Shown here piece by piece: positions 55,154-64,000 of a DNA stretch of 64,000 bases (positions within the stretch are counted from its first letter, which is position 1; every line of letters starts with the position of its first letter). A program made the position numbers and the translations under genes. The stretch lies in NCBI RefSeq assembly GCF_001941505.1, contig NZ_CP009248.1:1178001-1242000 (forward strand), in the 5' to 3' direction. Under the pieces are notes generated by a model. The model saw only the letters and a program-made list of their open reading frames with translations. It ran no database searches and was not told the origin of the DNA. The stretch comes from Corynebacterium sphenisci DSM 44792. Its GTDB lineage: Bacteria > Actinomycetota > Actinomycetes > Mycobacteriales > Mycobacteriaceae.

Positions 55154-56221
55154 ATGGACAACGACCGCACCCCCGCGCCGGGGGAGGGCCCGCCGCCCAT
55201 CGACCTCACCGACCCGGCGAGCTGCCTGACCAATCTGCCGGGCCTGCTCGGCTTCCACCCCCGGGGGCGGCTCATCGCCGTGGTGCACGGCGGCGGCCGC
55301 GACGCCGGGCCGATCCTCACCCGGCCGGCGCCGCCGCCGGGGCGGGTGCCCATGCACCTGGCCGCGGGACTGGCCGAGGTCCGCGGCGGGGAGGGGGCGC
55401 GCCCCTGGGTGGACGTGTTCCTGGTGGACCGGTCCTGGCCGGCCGGGGCCGCCCGCCGGGCGGAGGTGGCCGCGGCCGCCCGGCTGGCCGGGCACCGGCT
55501 GCGCACCTGGGCGGGCGCGACCCGGGTCGCCGCCGGGGTGCCGCTGCGCGATGACCGGGGCGCGGTGCTCGGCGTGCTGGGCGACCCGGCGGCCAGCGCC
55601 GCGGCCCGGCACCTGGCCGCCGCCGGGGAGGCGATCGCCGCGAACCCGGGGGCGCTGGCGGAGCGCTTCGCCCCGGACCCGGCGGCCGCGGCGGCCGGGG
55701 CGGCGGCGCTGGCGCAGGTGCGCGCGGAATGGGCGGGGCTGCTCGCCGCGGAGCGCCCGGCGCAGACCCTGCGCCGGCGGCGGGCCTGGTTGGCGGACTG
55801 GGAGGGGCTCGTCGCCGAGGTCGCCGCCGGCCGGCTGGGCATCGGCGAGGTGCTCGGCGAGGTCGACCGGCTGCGGGTGCTGGCCCGGGCGCTGGTCGAT
55901 CTCACGGTGCGCGACACCACCATGTGCGCCATCGGCGATGAGCGGGAGCCGGTGGCCCGGGCGCTGTGGCTGGCCGCCGCCGGGGCCTTCGAGGGGGAGC
56001 CGCGGGCCCATGCGCTGGCCATCTACGGGCTGGACCGCTACGCCCGGGGCTGCCCGGCGGTGGCGGACGCGGCCCTGGCCGCCGCGGAGGAGGCGGATCC
56101 GGGGCACAGCCTCAGCGGGCTGCTGCGCCGGGCGATCGACGCGGGGCGGGGCTCGATGGCGGTGCGTTCGATGACCGCGACCTCCCGGGAGCTCGCCGAG
56201 GCGCTGCGCGGCCCGGGCTAA
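55154..56221 (+). CDS. DUF4192 family protein
   Basis: 355 residues. The family is recognised by the start (LTDPASCLTNLPGLLGFHPRGRLIAVVHGG), which is typical of DUF4192 in actinobacteria, and by RVLARALVDLTVRDTTMCAIGD and AHALAIYGLDRYARGCPAVADAALAAAEEADPGHSLSGLL-type C-terminal segments. Very Ala-rich and helical. Function unknown. ATG 55154 is preferred since the conserved region begins about 14 residues later; ATG 55145 is an alternative. It converges with galE over a strong hairpin. Confidence 0.88.
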   Translation: MDNDRTPAPGEGPPPIDLTDPASCLTNLPGLLGFHPRGRLIAVVHGGGRDAGPILTRPAPPPGRVPMHLAAGLAEVRGGEGARPWVDVFLVDRSWPAGAARRAEVAAAARLAGHRLRTWAGATRVAAGVPLRDDRGAVLGVLGDPAASAAARHLAAAGEAIAANPGALAERFAPDPAAAAAGAAALAQVRAEWAGLLAAERPAQTLRRRRAWLADWEGLVAEVAAGRLGIGEVLGEVDRLRVLARALVDLTVRDTTMCAIGDEREPVARALWLAAAGAFEGEPRAHALAIYGLDRYARGCPAVADAALAAAEEADPGHSLSGLLRRAIDAGRGSMAVRSMTATSRELAEALRGPG

Positions 56222-56239
56222 CGGCGCGCCCCGGATCGG

Positions 56240-56284
56240 CGACGGCGGGCGGCGGGGACCCGGGGGTCCCGCCGCCCGCCGTCG
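56240..56284. terminator. Long hairpin between DUF4192 and galE
   Basis: CGACGGCGGGCGGCGGGG (56240-56257) pairs with the complementary arm ending at 56284 with one bulged base, around a G-rich loop. Bidirectional terminator position, no T-run. Confidence 0.72.
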
Positions 56285-56302
56285 GGGCGTGCGCCGGCCG
56301 GC

Positions 56303-57286
56303 TCAGGCCGGGGCGGAGTGCGCCCGGTCGCCGAGGGCCTCGGTGAACTCCCAGGCGTCGGCGACGATGGTGCGCAGATCGGTGCGCTCCGGGCGCCAGC
56401 CCAGCTCCTCGACGGCCTTGGCGGAGGAGGCGATCAGGGTGGCCGGGTCGCCGGCGCGGCGCGGGGCCAGCTGCTCCGGGATCTCCCGGCCGGTGACCTC
56501 CCGGCAGGTGTCGATGACCTGGCGCACCGAGTAGCCGTCCCCGGAGCCGAGGTTGTAAATCCGGTGCCGGCCGGCCTCGTTGGACTCCAGGGCCAGCAGA
56601 TGCGCGTCGGCGAGATCCTTGACGTGGATGTAGTCGCGCACGCAGGTGCCGTCCGCGGTGGGCCAGTCGTCGCCGAAGACCAGGATCTTGTCCCGGTGGC
56701 CGAGCGCGACCTGCAGCACCAGGGGGATGAGGTGGGTCTCCACCACCCGGTTCTCCCCGAACCCGCCCCAGGCGCCGGCGACGTTGAAGTAGCGCAGGCT
56801 GGTCGCGGCGAGCCCGTAGGCCTCCGCGTAGGAGGTGATCGCGTGGTCGATGGCCAGCTTCGTGGCGCCGTAGGGGTTGGTCGGCGCCTTGGGCATGTCC
56901 TCGGTGATCGGCACCCGCTCCGGCTCCCCGTAGGTCGCCGCGGTGGAGGAGAAGACCAGGTTCGTGGTGCCGGTGGCGCGCATCGCGTCGAGCAGCGCCA
57001 GGGAGGTGCCCACGTTGCCGTGCCAGTAGGCGGCCGGGTCCTCGCAGGACTCGCCCACCAGGGACCGGGCCGCGAAATGCAGCACCCCGTCGAAGTCGCC
57101 CTCGGCGAGCACGTCGCCGGCGACCTCGGCCACGGGGGCCTCGATGAAGCGCGCGGCGGGGTGCACCCCGTCGCGGTTGCCGGTGCTGAGATCGTCGATG
57201 ACGGTCACCTCGTGACCGCCCTCGGCGAGCACCGCCGCGGTGACCCCGCCGACGTAGCCGGCGCCGCCAGTGACGAGCAGCCTCAC
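56303..57286 (-). CDS. galE: UDP-glucose 4-epimerase
   Basis: 327 residues, extended short-chain dehydrogenase. GalE interconverts UDP-glucose and UDP-galactose, needed for arabinogalactan and glycan synthesis. Seen: NAD-binding [10 protein letters not shown] at 5-14, [24 protein letters not shown] with catalytic Ser, YGATKLAID with Tyr and Lys, and [17 protein letters not shown]. Starts at GTG 57286, overlapping the dtxR stop by 4 bases (GTGA). The dtxR-galE pair is a known corynebacterial arrangement. Confidence 0.96.
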   Translation of the reverse strand: MRLLVTGGAGYVGGVTAAVLAEGGHEVTVIDDLSTGNRDGVHPAARFIEAPVAEVAGDVLAEGDFDGVLHFAARSLVGESCEDPAAYWHGNVGTSLALLDAMRATGTTNLVFSSTAATYGEPERVPITEDMPKAPTNPYGATKLAIDHAITSYAEAYGLAATSLRYFNVAGAWGGFGENRVVETHLIPLVLQVALGHRDKILVFGDDWPTADGTCVRDYIHVKDLADAHLLALESNEAGRHRIYNLGSGDGYSVRQVIDTCREVTGREIPEQLAPRRAGDPATLIASSAKAVEELGWRPERTDLRTIVADAWEFTEALGDRAHSAPA

Positions 57287-57966
57287 TTCTTGATCACCAT
57301 CACCGCATGCGTCAGCTCATCGGGCAGATCCAGGGAGTGCCCGCCGCGGATCAGGGTGACCCGCCCGGAGTGCACCTCCACCTCGGCGTCCGCGCCGGGG
57401 CGGATGCCGGCGGTGTACAGCCGGCGCATGTAGGTGTGCTCCACCTGCAGGATCTCGTTGATCTGCTGGATCTCGACGGGGTAGGGGCCACCCTCGGGAA
57501 TCTCGGAGAGCCGCACCGCCTCCTCGGGCATGCCCGGCGCCGGCTCGGCGCCGAGGGCCTCCAGGCCCGGGATCGGGTTGCCGAAGGGGGAGTACTCGTG
57601 CTCGCCCAGGACCTCCAGCAGGCGCACCTCGACCTCATCGGACATGACGTGCTCCCAGCGGCAGGCCTCGTCGTGCACCTTGTCCCAGTCCAGGCCGATG
57701 ACGTCGGTGAGCAGCCGCTCGGCGAGCCGGTGCTTGCGCATCACCGCGGTGGCGCGGCGGCGGCCCTCCTCGGAGAGCTTCAGGCTGCGGTCCGCGGACA
57801 CGGTGAGCAGCCCGTCGCGCTCCATCCGGGCCACGGTCTGGGAGACCGTGGGGCCGGACTGCTCCAGGCGCTCGGCGATGCGGGCCCGGAGGGGGATGAT
57901 GCCCTCCTCCTCGAGCTCGAAGATGGTGCGCAGGTACATCTCCGTGGTGTCTACCAGGTCTCTCAC
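57283..57966 (-). CDS. dtxR: Iron-dependent repressor DtxR
   Basis: 227 residues, as for C. diphtheriae DtxR. It represses iron acquisition genes when bound to Fe2+. Winged HTH 1-70 ([20 protein letters not shown]), metal-site residues Met10, His79, Cys102, Glu105 and His106 all present ([15 protein letters not shown]), then a Pro-rich linker and SH3-like domain. Start GTG 57966 aligns with the known N-terminus and has GGAGG 7 bases upstream; the frame upstream to 58158 is leader. A likely target is the feoABC promoter at 19.9 kb. Confidence 0.97.
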   Translation of the reverse strand: MRDLVDTTEMYLRTIFELEEEGIIPLRARIAERLEQSGPTVSQTVARMERDGLLTVSADRSLKLSEEGRRRATAVMRKHRLAERLLTDVIGLDWDKVHDEACRWEHVMSDEVEVRLLEVLGEHEYSPFGNPIPGLEALGAEPAPGMPEEAVRLSEIPEGGPYPVEIQQINEILQVEHTYMRRLYTAGIRPGADAEVEVHSGRVTLIRGGHSLDLPDELTHAVMVIKK

Positions 57967-58081
57967 GTAAGGTCCTCCGGTTTCGTCCTTCGCCGGCGGC
58001 CGGGGCCCGGAGCCCGGGTCGGTCGTCGGCTCACCTGCGGGATTGCCCGATAAGCGCATCCGCAGCGTGTTCCGTAGAGCC

Positions 58082-58087
58082 AGGATA
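58082..58087 (-). promoter_or_regulatory. -10 box of dtxR
   Basis: TATCCT on the minus strand, about 115 bases before GTG 57966. No DtxR-like box was seen next to it. Confidence 0.4.
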
Positions 58088-58185
58088 ACCGAAACCCGGA
58101 ATCGGGGTCGGCACCGGCCGCGCCGGTGGTTCGGCGCACCCGGGCGGACTGGCTCCACCCGCCCGGGGCGCCGCGGCGCCGCGCG

Positions 58186-59175
58186 CTAGGTGGCGTAGGC
58201 GCGCAGCTTGTCGGCGCGTTCGCCATCGCGCAGCTTGGCCATGACCTCGCGCTCGATCTGGCGGACCCGCTCCCGGGAGAGCCCGAAATGCCGGCCGATC
58301 TGATCCAGGGTGCGCGGCAGCCCGTCATCGAGGCCGTAGCGCAGCTTGATCACCTCGCGCTCCCGGATCTCCAGGGTGGCCAGCACCCGGCGCACGTCAT
58401 GGTGGCGCAGCGCGGCGACCACGGCCTCCTCGGCGTCGGTGGCCTCGGAGTCCTCGATGAAGTCGCCCAGCGGGGCCTCCTCGTCGGTGCCCACCGGCAT
58501 GTCCAGGCTCACCGGGTCCCGGGACTGGCGCAGCAGCATCTCGATCTTGGCCTCCGGGATGCCGGTCTCCTCGGCGAGCTCCTCGTTGGTGGCCTCCCGG
58601 CCGAGCTGCTGGTAGAGCTCCCGCTTGATCCGGGAGATCTTGTTGACCTGCTCCACCAGGTGCACGGGCAGCCGGATGGTGCGCGACTGGTCCGCCATGC
58701 CGCGGGTGATCGCCTGCCGGATCCACCAGGTGGCGTAGGTGGAGAACTTGAAGCCCTTGGTGTAGTCGAACTTCTCCATCGCCCGGATGAGGCCCAGGTT
58801 GCCCTCCTGGATGAGATCCAGCAGCGGCATGCCCCGGCCGGTGTAGCGCTTGGCCAGGCTGACCACCAGCCGCAGGTTCGCCTCGAGCAGATGCGCTCGG
58901 GCGGCCTTGCCCTCCTTGACCAGGACCTTCATGTCCCGCTTCTTCGCCCGGGTGACCTTCGCCCCGGAGTCGAGGAGGTGCTGGGCGTAGACGCCGACCT
59001 CGATCCGCTTGGAGAGCTCGACCTCCTCCTCGGCGGACAGCAGGGCGGTTTTGCCGATGCCGTTGAGGTAGACGCGGACGAGATCCTGCGAGGGGTTGTT
59101 GTTGTTCCCCGAGCGCCGGCCCCGATCCGCCGTCGCCCCCTTGGCGCTGCTCTGACGGACATCGGCACTGGTCAT
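58186..59175 (-). CDS. sigB: RNA polymerase sigma factor SigB
   Basis: 329 residues, group 2 primary-like sigma factor for stationary phase and stress. Regions: 1.2/2.1 ([16 protein letters not shown]), 2.3-2.4 [31 protein letters not shown], 3 and 4.2 [19 protein letters not shown]. The long acidic N-terminal domain of SigA is lacking, as expected for SigB. The ATG at 59175 follows AGGAGG; the upstream in-frame start at 59226 is leader. It lies ahead of dtxR-galE, the corynebacterial order. A SigH-like promoter lies upstream. Confidence 0.96.
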   Translation of the reverse strand: MTSADVRQSSAKGATADRGRRSGNNNNPSQDLVRVYLNGIGKTALLSAEEEVELSKRIEVGVYAQHLLDSGAKVTRAKKRDMKVLVKEGKAARAHLLEANLRLVVSLAKRYTGRGMPLLDLIQEGNLGLIRAMEKFDYTKGFKFSTYATWWIRQAITRGMADQSRTIRLPVHLVEQVNKISRIKRELYQQLGREATNEELAEETGIPEAKIEMLLRQSRDPVSLDMPVGTDEEAPLGDFIEDSEATDAEEAVVAALRHHDVRRVLATLEIREREVIKLRYGLDDGLPRTLDQIGRHFGLSRERVRQIEREVMAKLRDGERADKLRAYAT

Positions 59176-59214
59176 ATGATCGGTCCTCCTGAGGGGGTCG
59201 ACGGTCTCACCCGG

Positions 59215-59243
59215 TACAACGCGCATCCGGCCGCGGTTGTTCC
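59215..59243 (-). promoter_or_regulatory. SigH-like promoter of sigB
   Basis: On the minus strand -35 GGAACA (59238-59243) and -10 GTTGTA (59215-59220) are 17 bases apart, near the GGAA-N17-GTT pattern of corynebacterial SigH promoters. C. glutamicum sigB is reported to be SigH-dependent. A SigA-like TAGACT also occurs at about 59308-59313. Confidence 0.5.
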
Positions 59244-59376
59244 CGACTGTCGTTCCCGATTTTCCGGAATCGTCCCCACCTGGGGATTCGCCGGCTAGCG
59301 CTGTTAGTCTAACCCGCGGTGAGCCGCAATAAAAGGTAGTTCCGGGAATAAACGCGAAACCCCCCCGGATCCCGCC

Positions 59377-59399
59377 CCCGCGGCCGCCCGGCGGGGGAG
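59377..59399 (-). terminator. Weak hairpin after dtd
   Basis: CCCCCGC and GCGGGGG (minus strand) flank a 9-base loop just beyond the dtd stop and before the sigB promoter. It has no T-run, so termination may be partial. Confidence 0.4.
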
Positions 59400-59404
59400 C
59401 GGCC

Positions 59405-59839
59405 TCAGCACTCCACGAGCACGGTGAAGGGGCCCTCGTTGGCGCTGTCCACCCGCATCATCGCCCCGAAGCGGCCGGTGGCCACGGTGAGCCCGCGATC
59501 GCGCAGCTCCGCCACGATCCGCTCGATCACCGGCTCCGCCCGCTCCGCGGGGGCCGCGGCCGACCAGGAGGGCCGCCGGCCCCGGGCGGTGGCGCCGAGC
59601 AGGGTGAACTGGCTCACCACGAGCACCGGGGCGCCGGCCTCCACCGCGGAGGCCTCGCCCTCGAGGATGCGCAGTTCCGCGATTTTGCGGGCCATGGTCC
59701 GCCAGGCCTCCGGGGCATCGTCCCGGCCCACCCCGACCAGGGCGAGGATCCCGCCGGTGGCCCCGCCGTCGATCGCACCGACGACCTCCCCGTCGACCGT
59801 CACGCTCGCCCGGCTCACCCGGGTCAGCACCGCCCGCAT
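59405..59839 (-). CDS. dtd: D-aminoacyl-tRNA deacylase
   Basis: 144 residues. Dtd hydrolyses D-amino acids from mischarged tRNA. Seen: N-terminal [36 protein letters not shown], catalytic-site [17 protein letters not shown] and the [10 protein letters not shown] cross-subunit Gly-Pro motif (usually NxGPVT; Val is replaced by Phe here). Start ATG 59839, 4 bases after the methyltransferase stop, so the DUF3099-methyltransferase-dtd genes look like one operon. Confidence 0.95.
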   Translation of the reverse strand: MRAVLTRVSRASVTVDGEVVGAIDGGATGGILALVGVGRDDAPEAWRTMARKIAELRILEGEASAVEAGAPVLVVSQFTLLGATARGRRPSWSAAAPAERAEPVIERIVAELRDRGLTVATGRFGAMMRVDSANEGPFTVLVEC

Positions 59840-59843
59840 CGGC

Positions 59844-61442
59844 TCACTCCTCCCTCGTCGGCGGCCCCGCGGCCGGGGCCAGCAGCTCCTCGGGCAGCAC
59901 CATGCCATGGCGCACCAGATCGGCCACCACCGGCACCGCCGCGGCGAGCACCGCCTCGGGATCGGCCTCCCCGAAGGCGCCGAAGCCGTGCAGCAGCTCC
60001 ACGGTGAGCCGCAGCGGCGCCTGCGGGTGCAGCGCGCCGAGCAGGGCGGCCACCGGCTCGTCGATGTCATGGCTCCACCGGGGTCCGTCGGTGCGGGTGA
60101 GCCGCAGCGCCGCCGGCGCGAAGCCCTGGCCGGCCTCGGCGTCGGCGAGGCCGACCCGCTCCAGGGCCACCCCGGGGCGCAGCCGGAACCGGGCCGCGGC
60201 GACGCCCTCGGCCCCGGCCTCGGCCAGCCAGCGCTCCCGCAGCCGGTGCTCCACGGCCTCGCCCCGGAAGGCCCCGGCCATCGGCTGGGCGGCCTCCTCG
60301 CAGGTCACCGTGGAGGGCCCGTCGATCCGGTGCACGGTGACGTAGCCGAAGCCCACCGCCGCCACCCCGGCCCCGGCCAGGTGATCCAGCCATTCCCGGC
60401 TGCGCCGGCGGCCCTCCGCCGAGCGCGGGTCCACGCCCTCGTCGCGCAACCAGGTGCCCACGTAGGCCGCCGGATCCACCGCATCGCGCTGCACCACCCA
60501 GGCCGCCGCCCCCTCGGCGGGCACCCAGGAGGCCACCCGGGCCGCCCAGTCGCCCTCGGCGGGGTGCACCCAGGAGCCCAGCAGATGCGCGGAGCCGGAG
60601 TCGGTGAGGTGCCCGGCGACCCCGGAGAGCAGGGTCTCGGTGGCCCCGTCCAGGTCCAGCCCGGAGTCCCGGTAGACGTGGCCGACGGTGGCCGGGCCCA
60701 CCACGAAGGGCGGGTTGGCCACGATCCGGTCGAAGCGCCGGCCGGCGACGGGGTCGAACCAGCCGCCGGCGAGCACCTCCGCATCGGCCCGCCCGTTGGC
60801 GGCCATGGTGGCCCGGGCCAGCAGGTTCGCCCGCTCGCTGACGTCGGTGAGGGTGAGCGTGCCCGCGCCGAGCTGGCCCAGGGCCTGCACCCCGCAGCCA
60901 GCGCCGAGGTCGAGCACCGAGCCCACCGGATCGACCGGGGTGATGTCCAGCAGGGAGCGGGAGGCCCGGCCCACCCCGGGGACGTGCTCCCGGCCCGGGA
61001 CCCGGGGCCGCATCGAGGCGTCCCGGTCGGAGAGCACCAGCCGCTCCGCCCCGGCGATCCGCACCGGGCGCAGATCCACCCGGGCCCGCTGGCCGCCGGG
61101 GCGCGCCTCGAGCAGGCCGGCGTCGAGCAGCCGATCCCGCAGCCCGGCGCCGAGGGCCCCGGCCAGGTCGGCGGGCTGCTCCAGGATGAGCCCGCGCACC
61201 GCGGCGACCAGCTCCGGCGCCGCGCCCCCGGCGGCGGCGCGGTCCACCGCCCGGGCCACCGCCGCCGGCTCCGCCCGGTCCAGGGCGGCCAGCCCGGCGG
61301 CGCCGAGCAGCCCGGCCAGGCCGGCCGAGGTGTAGCCGATGGCGCGCAGCCGCGCGGCCAGCTCCGGGGCGAGGTCCACCAGCAGGCGCAGCGCGGCCGG
61401 GTCGGCGGGGGCGGCCCCGGCGTCCTCCGCGGGCCGGCTCAT
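59844..61442 (-). CDS. Class I SAM-dependent methyltransferase
   Basis: 532 residues. An N-terminal region of about 170 residues with Ala/Leu-rich helices ([19 protein letters not shown]) precedes a Rossmann methyltransferase: SAM motif [15 protein letters not shown] near 178 and catalytic NPPF near 244, followed by [21 protein letters not shown]. The NPPF/(N/D)PPY motif marks N6/N5-methyltransferases of the RlmG/RsmC/PrmC group, so rRNA, tRNA or protein may be the target. A C-terminal domain of about 200 residues is uncharacterised. It overlaps the DUF3099 stop by 4 bases. Confidence 0.9.
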   Translation of the reverse strand: MSRPAEDAGAAPADPAALRLLVDLAPELAARLRAIGYTSAGLAGLLGAAGLAALDRAEPAAVARAVDRAAAGGAAPELVAAVRGLILEQPADLAGALGAGLRDRLLDAGLLEARPGGQRARVDLRPVRIAGAERLVLSDRDASMRPRVPGREHVPGVGRASRSLLDITPVDPVGSVLDLGAGCGVQALGQLGAGTLTLTDVSERANLLARATMAANGRADAEVLAGGWFDPVAGRRFDRIVANPPFVVGPATVGHVYRDSGLDLDGATETLLSGVAGHLTDSGSAHLLGSWVHPAEGDWAARVASWVPAEGAAAWVVQRDAVDPAAYVGTWLRDEGVDPRSAEGRRRSREWLDHLAGAGVAAVGFGYVTVHRIDGPSTVTCEEAAQPMAGAFRGEAVEHRLRERWLAEAGAEGVAAARFRLRPGVALERVGLADAEAGQGFAPAALRLTRTDGPRWSHDIDEPVAALLGALHPQAPLRLTVELLHGFGAFGEADPEAVLAAAVPVVADLVRHGMVLPEELLAPAAGPPTREE

Positions 61443-61909
61443 CGGCCGGCCCCCGGGTCCCCCGGTTCCGGCATGTCGATCACGATGGGGGCGTCGCCGA
61501 GGCCCCGGCCGGGTTCGGCGTCCCGGCGCATCGGCGCGTTCGGGGTGCCGCCGGGGTCCTCCGCGGACCGGGCCAGGGCGAGCCGCTCGCGCTCCCGGCG
61601 GGCGGCCTCCTCCCGGGCCACGCCCGGCTTGTACACCCGGGGCGCCCGCTTGTCCGCCGGTTCGCCGACGCCGTTGGCGATCACCACCGCGATCCAGGGC
61701 ATCGGCACGCTGGCGATGGTGAGCACCACCGCCAGCCACTCCACGTGCCACCACATGAACGCCGCGCCGGCGAGCAGCAGCAGCGGGATCCGGGACCACT
61801 GCAGGGCCGCGTAGGTGCGCCGCCGGTAGCGGTAGTTGCGCAGCGGCGACGTGCGCGCATCGGTGATGAGCGCCGCTTCCCCCTTGCCGAATCCGTGTTT
61901 CGTCGCCAT
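61439..61909 (-). CDS. DUF3099 family membrane protein
   Basis: 156 residues with two adjacent membrane segments near 40-60 and 60-82 (PLLLLAGAAFMWW and WLAVVLTIASVPMPWIAVVIANG), then a charged cytosolic tail. The N-terminus ALITDARTSP-like and RRYxx segments are typical of DUF3099 in actinobacteria. Function unknown. Start ATG 61909 is 7 bases from a -10 box, so the transcript should be leaderless. First gene of the operon with the methyltransferase and dtd, divergent from DUF3039. Confidence 0.88.
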   Translation of the reverse strand: MATKHGFGKGEAALITDARTSPLRNYRYRRRTYAALQWSRIPLLLLAGAAFMWWHVEWLAVVLTIASVPMPWIAVVIANGVGEPADKRAPRVYKPGVAREEAARRERERLALARSAEDPGGTPNAPMRRDAEPGRGLGDAPIVIDMPEPGDPGAGR

Positions 61910-61916
61910 GCCCCGT

Positions 61917-61971
61917 ACCGTACTCGCTGCTCGGGGCGCACCTTTGCCCGCGTCCGGGGATGGGGCACAAT
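61917..61971. promoter_or_regulatory. Divergent leaderless promoters of DUF3099 (-) and DUF3039 (+)
   Basis: TACGGT on the minus strand (61917-61922) ends 7 bases before ATG 61909. CACAAT on the plus strand (61966-61971) ends 8 bases before GTG 61980. Neither gene has a Shine-Dalgarno. Confidence 0.5.
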
Positions 61972-61979
61972 CGGGAGCC

Positions 61980-62228
61980 GTGACCACCCCGTTGAAGACC
62001 ACCCAGACCATCGAACGCACCGACGTCGACGTCGACGAGTCGACCCGGGACGACACCCCGAAGTTCTTCCACTACGTCAAGAAGGACGCGATCGTGGAGT
62101 CCGCCGTCGCCGGCACCCACGTCGTCGCGCTGTGCGGGGAGACCTTCCCGGTGAAGAAGTCCGCCAAGCCGGGCTCGCCGGTGTGCCCGGACTGCGAGCG
62201 CATCTACAAGACCCTGCGCAGGAGGTGA
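61980..62228 (+). CDS. DUF3039 family protein with zinc-ribbon-like cysteines
   Basis: 82 residues. The segment RDDTPKFFHYVKKDAIVESAVAGTHVVALCGETFPV is the family hallmark, with one Cys in LCGE and CPDC near the C-terminus, so a zinc site is plausible. Found widely in actinobacteria next to a helicase gene; no known function. Start GTG 61980. Its stop overlaps the next gene's GTG by 4 bases, implying coupled expression with the helicase. Confidence 0.88.
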   Translation: MTTPLKTTQTIERTDVDVDESTRDDTPKFFHYVKKDAIVESAVAGTHVVALCGETFPVKKSAKPGSPVCPDCERIYKTLRRR

Positions 62229-63997
62229 GCGGGCTCCGCGCATGGCAGCGGGAGGCCCTCGACCGCTACCTGGAGAACGCGCCGCGGGATTACCTGGCGG
62301 TGGCCACCCCGGGGGCGGGCAAGACCACCTTCGCGCTGCGCCTGGCCGCCGAGCTGCTCGCCGCGCGCACCGTGGACCGGGTGTTCGTGGTGGTGCCCAC
62401 CGAGCACCTGAAGACCCAGTGGGCCCGGGCCGCCGCGGCCGCCGGGATCCAGCTGGACCCGGCGTTCAGCAACACCGGCGGCGTGCTCAACCCCTCCTAC
62501 CACGGCATCGTCGTCACCTACGCCCAGGTGGCGGTGCACCCGGCCAAGCACCGGGTGCTCGCCACCTCCCGGCGCACCCTGGTGATCCTCGACGAGGTGC
62601 ACCACGGCGGGGACGCGCGCAGCTGGGGCGACGGCATCGCCGAGGCCTACGGGGCGGTCACCCGTCGGCTCTGCCTCACCGGCACCCCCTTCCGCAGCGA
62701 CGACGCCGCGATCCCCTTCGTCCGCTACGTCGAGGACGCCGAGGGCCACCGGGTCTCCGCCGCCGACTACACCTACGGCTACCGGGAGGCGCTGCGCGAT
62801 GGGGTGGTGCGCCCGGTGGTCTTCCTCGCCTACTCCGGCCAGGCCCGCTGGCGGGACTCCGCCGGGGAGGAGTTCGCCGCCCGGCTCGGCGAGATCCTCA
62901 GCCCGGAGGAGACCACCCGGGCCTGGCGCACCGCCCTGGACCCCTCCGGGGACTGGATCCCGGCGGTGCTGCGCGCCGCGCACACCCGGCTCACCCAGAT
63001 GCGCCGGGAGGTGCCCGACGCCGGCGGGCTGGTGATCGCCTCCGACGCGAAGAGCGCCCGGGCCTACCGGCGGATCCTGGAGGGGCTGTCCGGCACCCCG
63101 GTGGCCCTGGTGCTCTCCGACGAGGAGGGCAGCTCCGAGCGGATCGCCGCCTTCGCGGAATCCACCGACGAGTGGATGGTGGCGGTGCGGATGGTCTCCG
63201 AGGGCGTGGACGTGCCCCGGCTGGCCGTGGGCGTCTACGCCACCAGCGCCTCCACCCCGCTGTTCTTCGCCCAGGCGGTGGGCCGCTTCGTGCGCTCCCG
63301 GCGGCCGGGGGAGACCGCCTCGGTGTTCCTGCCCTCGGTGCCGGTGCTGCTGGACCTGGCCAGCCAGATGGAGGCCCAGCGCAACCATGTGCTGGGCAAA
63401 CCGCACCGCGCCGACGAGGGCTGGGACGATGACCTGGTCGCGGAGGCCAACCGGCGCGCCGACGAGCCCGATGACCTGCCCGCCTACGAGTCCCTGGGCG
63501 CCGACGCGGAGCTGGACTACCTCATCTACGACGGCTCCTCCTACGGCACCGCCACCGTCGCCGGCTCCCCGGAGGAGGCCGACTACCTGGGCCTGCCGGG
63601 GCTGCTGGACCCGGAGCAGATGCGGCTGCTGCTGCAGCGCCGCCAGGCCGAGCAGCTCGACGCCGCCGAGCGCGCCGCCGCCGGGCCCGGGGCCGGCGCC
63701 GACGCCCCGGCGGTGCCGCCGCCGCCCGGGGCCGGCTCCGGGTCGCCGGCGGTGCCCCCGCCGCCGGGGGCGGCGGCCCCCGCGGCGGGCGCGGCCGGCG
63801 GGTTCGCCGCGATGAGCGAGGACCTGCCCCGGCTGCGCAAGGAGCTCAACACCCTGGTGTCGATGACCGCGGCGCGCACCGGCCGGCCGCATGGCCAGAT
63901 CCACAACGAGATCCGGGCCCGCTGCGGGGGCCCGCCCACGGCGATGTGCACCGCCGAGCAGCTGCGCACGCGGATCTCGGTGCTGCGCAGCTGGTGA
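62225..63997 (+). CDS. DEAD/DEAH-box helicase (type III restriction-like/RadD-like)
   Basis: 590 residues. Superfamily II helicase with an N-terminal LRAWQREALDRYL (Q-motif-like), motif I ATPGAGKTT at 27-35, II LDEVHHGG, III LTGTPF, and VI AVGRFVRSRRPGET. The C-terminus (about 480-540) is Pro/Gly/Ala low complexity and ends with a conserved helical domain (LPRLRKELNTLVSMTAARTG, HGQIHNEIRARCGGPP). The start is GTG 62225 within the GGAGGTGA at the DUF3039 stop. The stop lies 3 bases before the window end, so the gene is complete. DNA-repair or RNA role unknown. Confidence 0.92.
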   Translation: MSGLRAWQREALDRYLENAPRDYLAVATPGAGKTTFALRLAAELLAARTVDRVFVVVPTEHLKTQWARAAAAAGIQLDPAFSNTGGVLNPSYHGIVVTYAQVAVHPAKHRVLATSRRTLVILDEVHHGGDARSWGDGIAEAYGAVTRRLCLTGTPFRSDDAAIPFVRYVEDAEGHRVSAADYTYGYREALRDGVVRPVVFLAYSGQARWRDSAGEEFAARLGEILSPEETTRAWRTALDPSGDWIPAVLRAAHTRLTQMRREVPDAGGLVIASDAKSARAYRRILEGLSGTPVALVLSDEEGSSERIAAFAESTDEWMVAVRMVSEGVDVPRLAVGVYATSASTPLFFAQAVGRFVRSRRPGETASVFLPSVPVLLDLASQMEAQRNHVLGKPHRADEGWDDDLVAEANRRADEPDDLPAYESLGADAELDYLIYDGSSYGTATVAGSPEEADYLGLPGLLDPEQMRLLLQRRQAEQLDAAERAAAGPGAGADAPAVPPPPGAGSGSPAVPPPPGAAAPAAGAAGGFAAMSEDLPRLRKELNTLVSMTAARTGRPHGQIHNEIRARCGGPPTAMCTAEQLRTRISVLRSW

Positions 63998-64000
63998 CCC

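Noticed and set aside
57967..58158. N-terminal extension of DtxR
   Set aside because: The known DtxR N-terminus aligns at GTG 57966, which has a good ribosome binding site, and the extension is not protein-like.

Overview
The window is a contiguous chromosomal segment of a very GC-rich actinobacterium. Gene content and order point to Corynebacterium or a close relative. The landmark series rnj, ftsK, terC, pgsA, cinA, clgR, pspA-like, bioYMN, DUF3046, recA, recX, miaB, miaA, dapF, hflX, uracil permease, ptsH, fructose PTS, ptsI, lexA, divS position, nrdR, hrpA, oxyR, DUF3516 helicase, galE, dtxR, sigB follows the C. glutamicum arrangement as I remember it. No phage, IS element, CRISPR array, tRNA or rRNA was seen. 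About 56 protein genes fill the window and no gene-free gap exceeds 300 bases.

Layout. 1-8.4 kb: RNase J end, TIGR03085-like protein, FtsK, TerC behind a manganese-type riboswitch, PgsA-CinA-ClgR, PspA. 8.5-10.4 kb (minus): biotin ECF transporter BioY/ATPase/EcfT. 10.5-19 kb: DNA repair and tRNA modification (recA with SOS box, recX, miaB, miaA) with dapF, a DUF349 protein and two small conserved actinobacterial proteins. 19-22.6 kb: a Cys/Gly-tailed protein divergent from feoA-feoB-feoC. 22.7-25.6 kb: HflX and an NCS2 uracil permease. 25.6-31.8 kb: fructose PTS regulon (HPr, EIIABC, FruK, FruR) divergent from enzyme I. 31.9-37.9 kb: LexA and a divergent DivS-position gene, NrdR, HrpA. 38-43.9 kb: Dxs and a TPP-riboswitch-controlled thiO-thiS-thiG-thiF operon with divergent thiE. 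44-48.7 kb: NhaC-type transporter, a Tat-exported neutral ceramidase, a membrane protein. 48.8-51 kb: ahpC-ahpD divergent from oxyR. 51-64 kb: two helicases, PAC2, DUF4192, galE, dtxR, sigB, dtd, a methyltransferase, DUF3099 and DUF3039.

How parts work together. DXP made by Dxs is a substrate of ThiG, whose sulfur carrier ThiS is charged by ThiF and whose glycine-derived imine comes from ThiO; ThiE joins the thiamine halves. HPr and enzyme I feed phosphate to the fructose EIIABC, and FruK phosphorylates the resulting fructose-1-phosphate. DtxR (at 57 kb) has a plausible operator in front of feoABC. LexA has plausible operators at recA and between lexA and the DivS-position gene.

Striking general points are the very frequent leaderless arrangement (a -10 hexamer ending 6-10 bases before the start codon), three -10 hexamers that reuse the TAG stop codon of the upstream gene, and long near-perfect palindromes lacking T-tracts between convergent genes. 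No wholly new multi-gene system was recognised. The best leads are the Cys/Gly-tailed protein beside feoABC, the zinc-cysteine-less ThiF-rhodanese, the terC riboswitch with a visible alternative pairing, the overlapping thiO/thiE promoters, and the ceramidase-containing insertion. Family assignments are by motif recognition without database searches.
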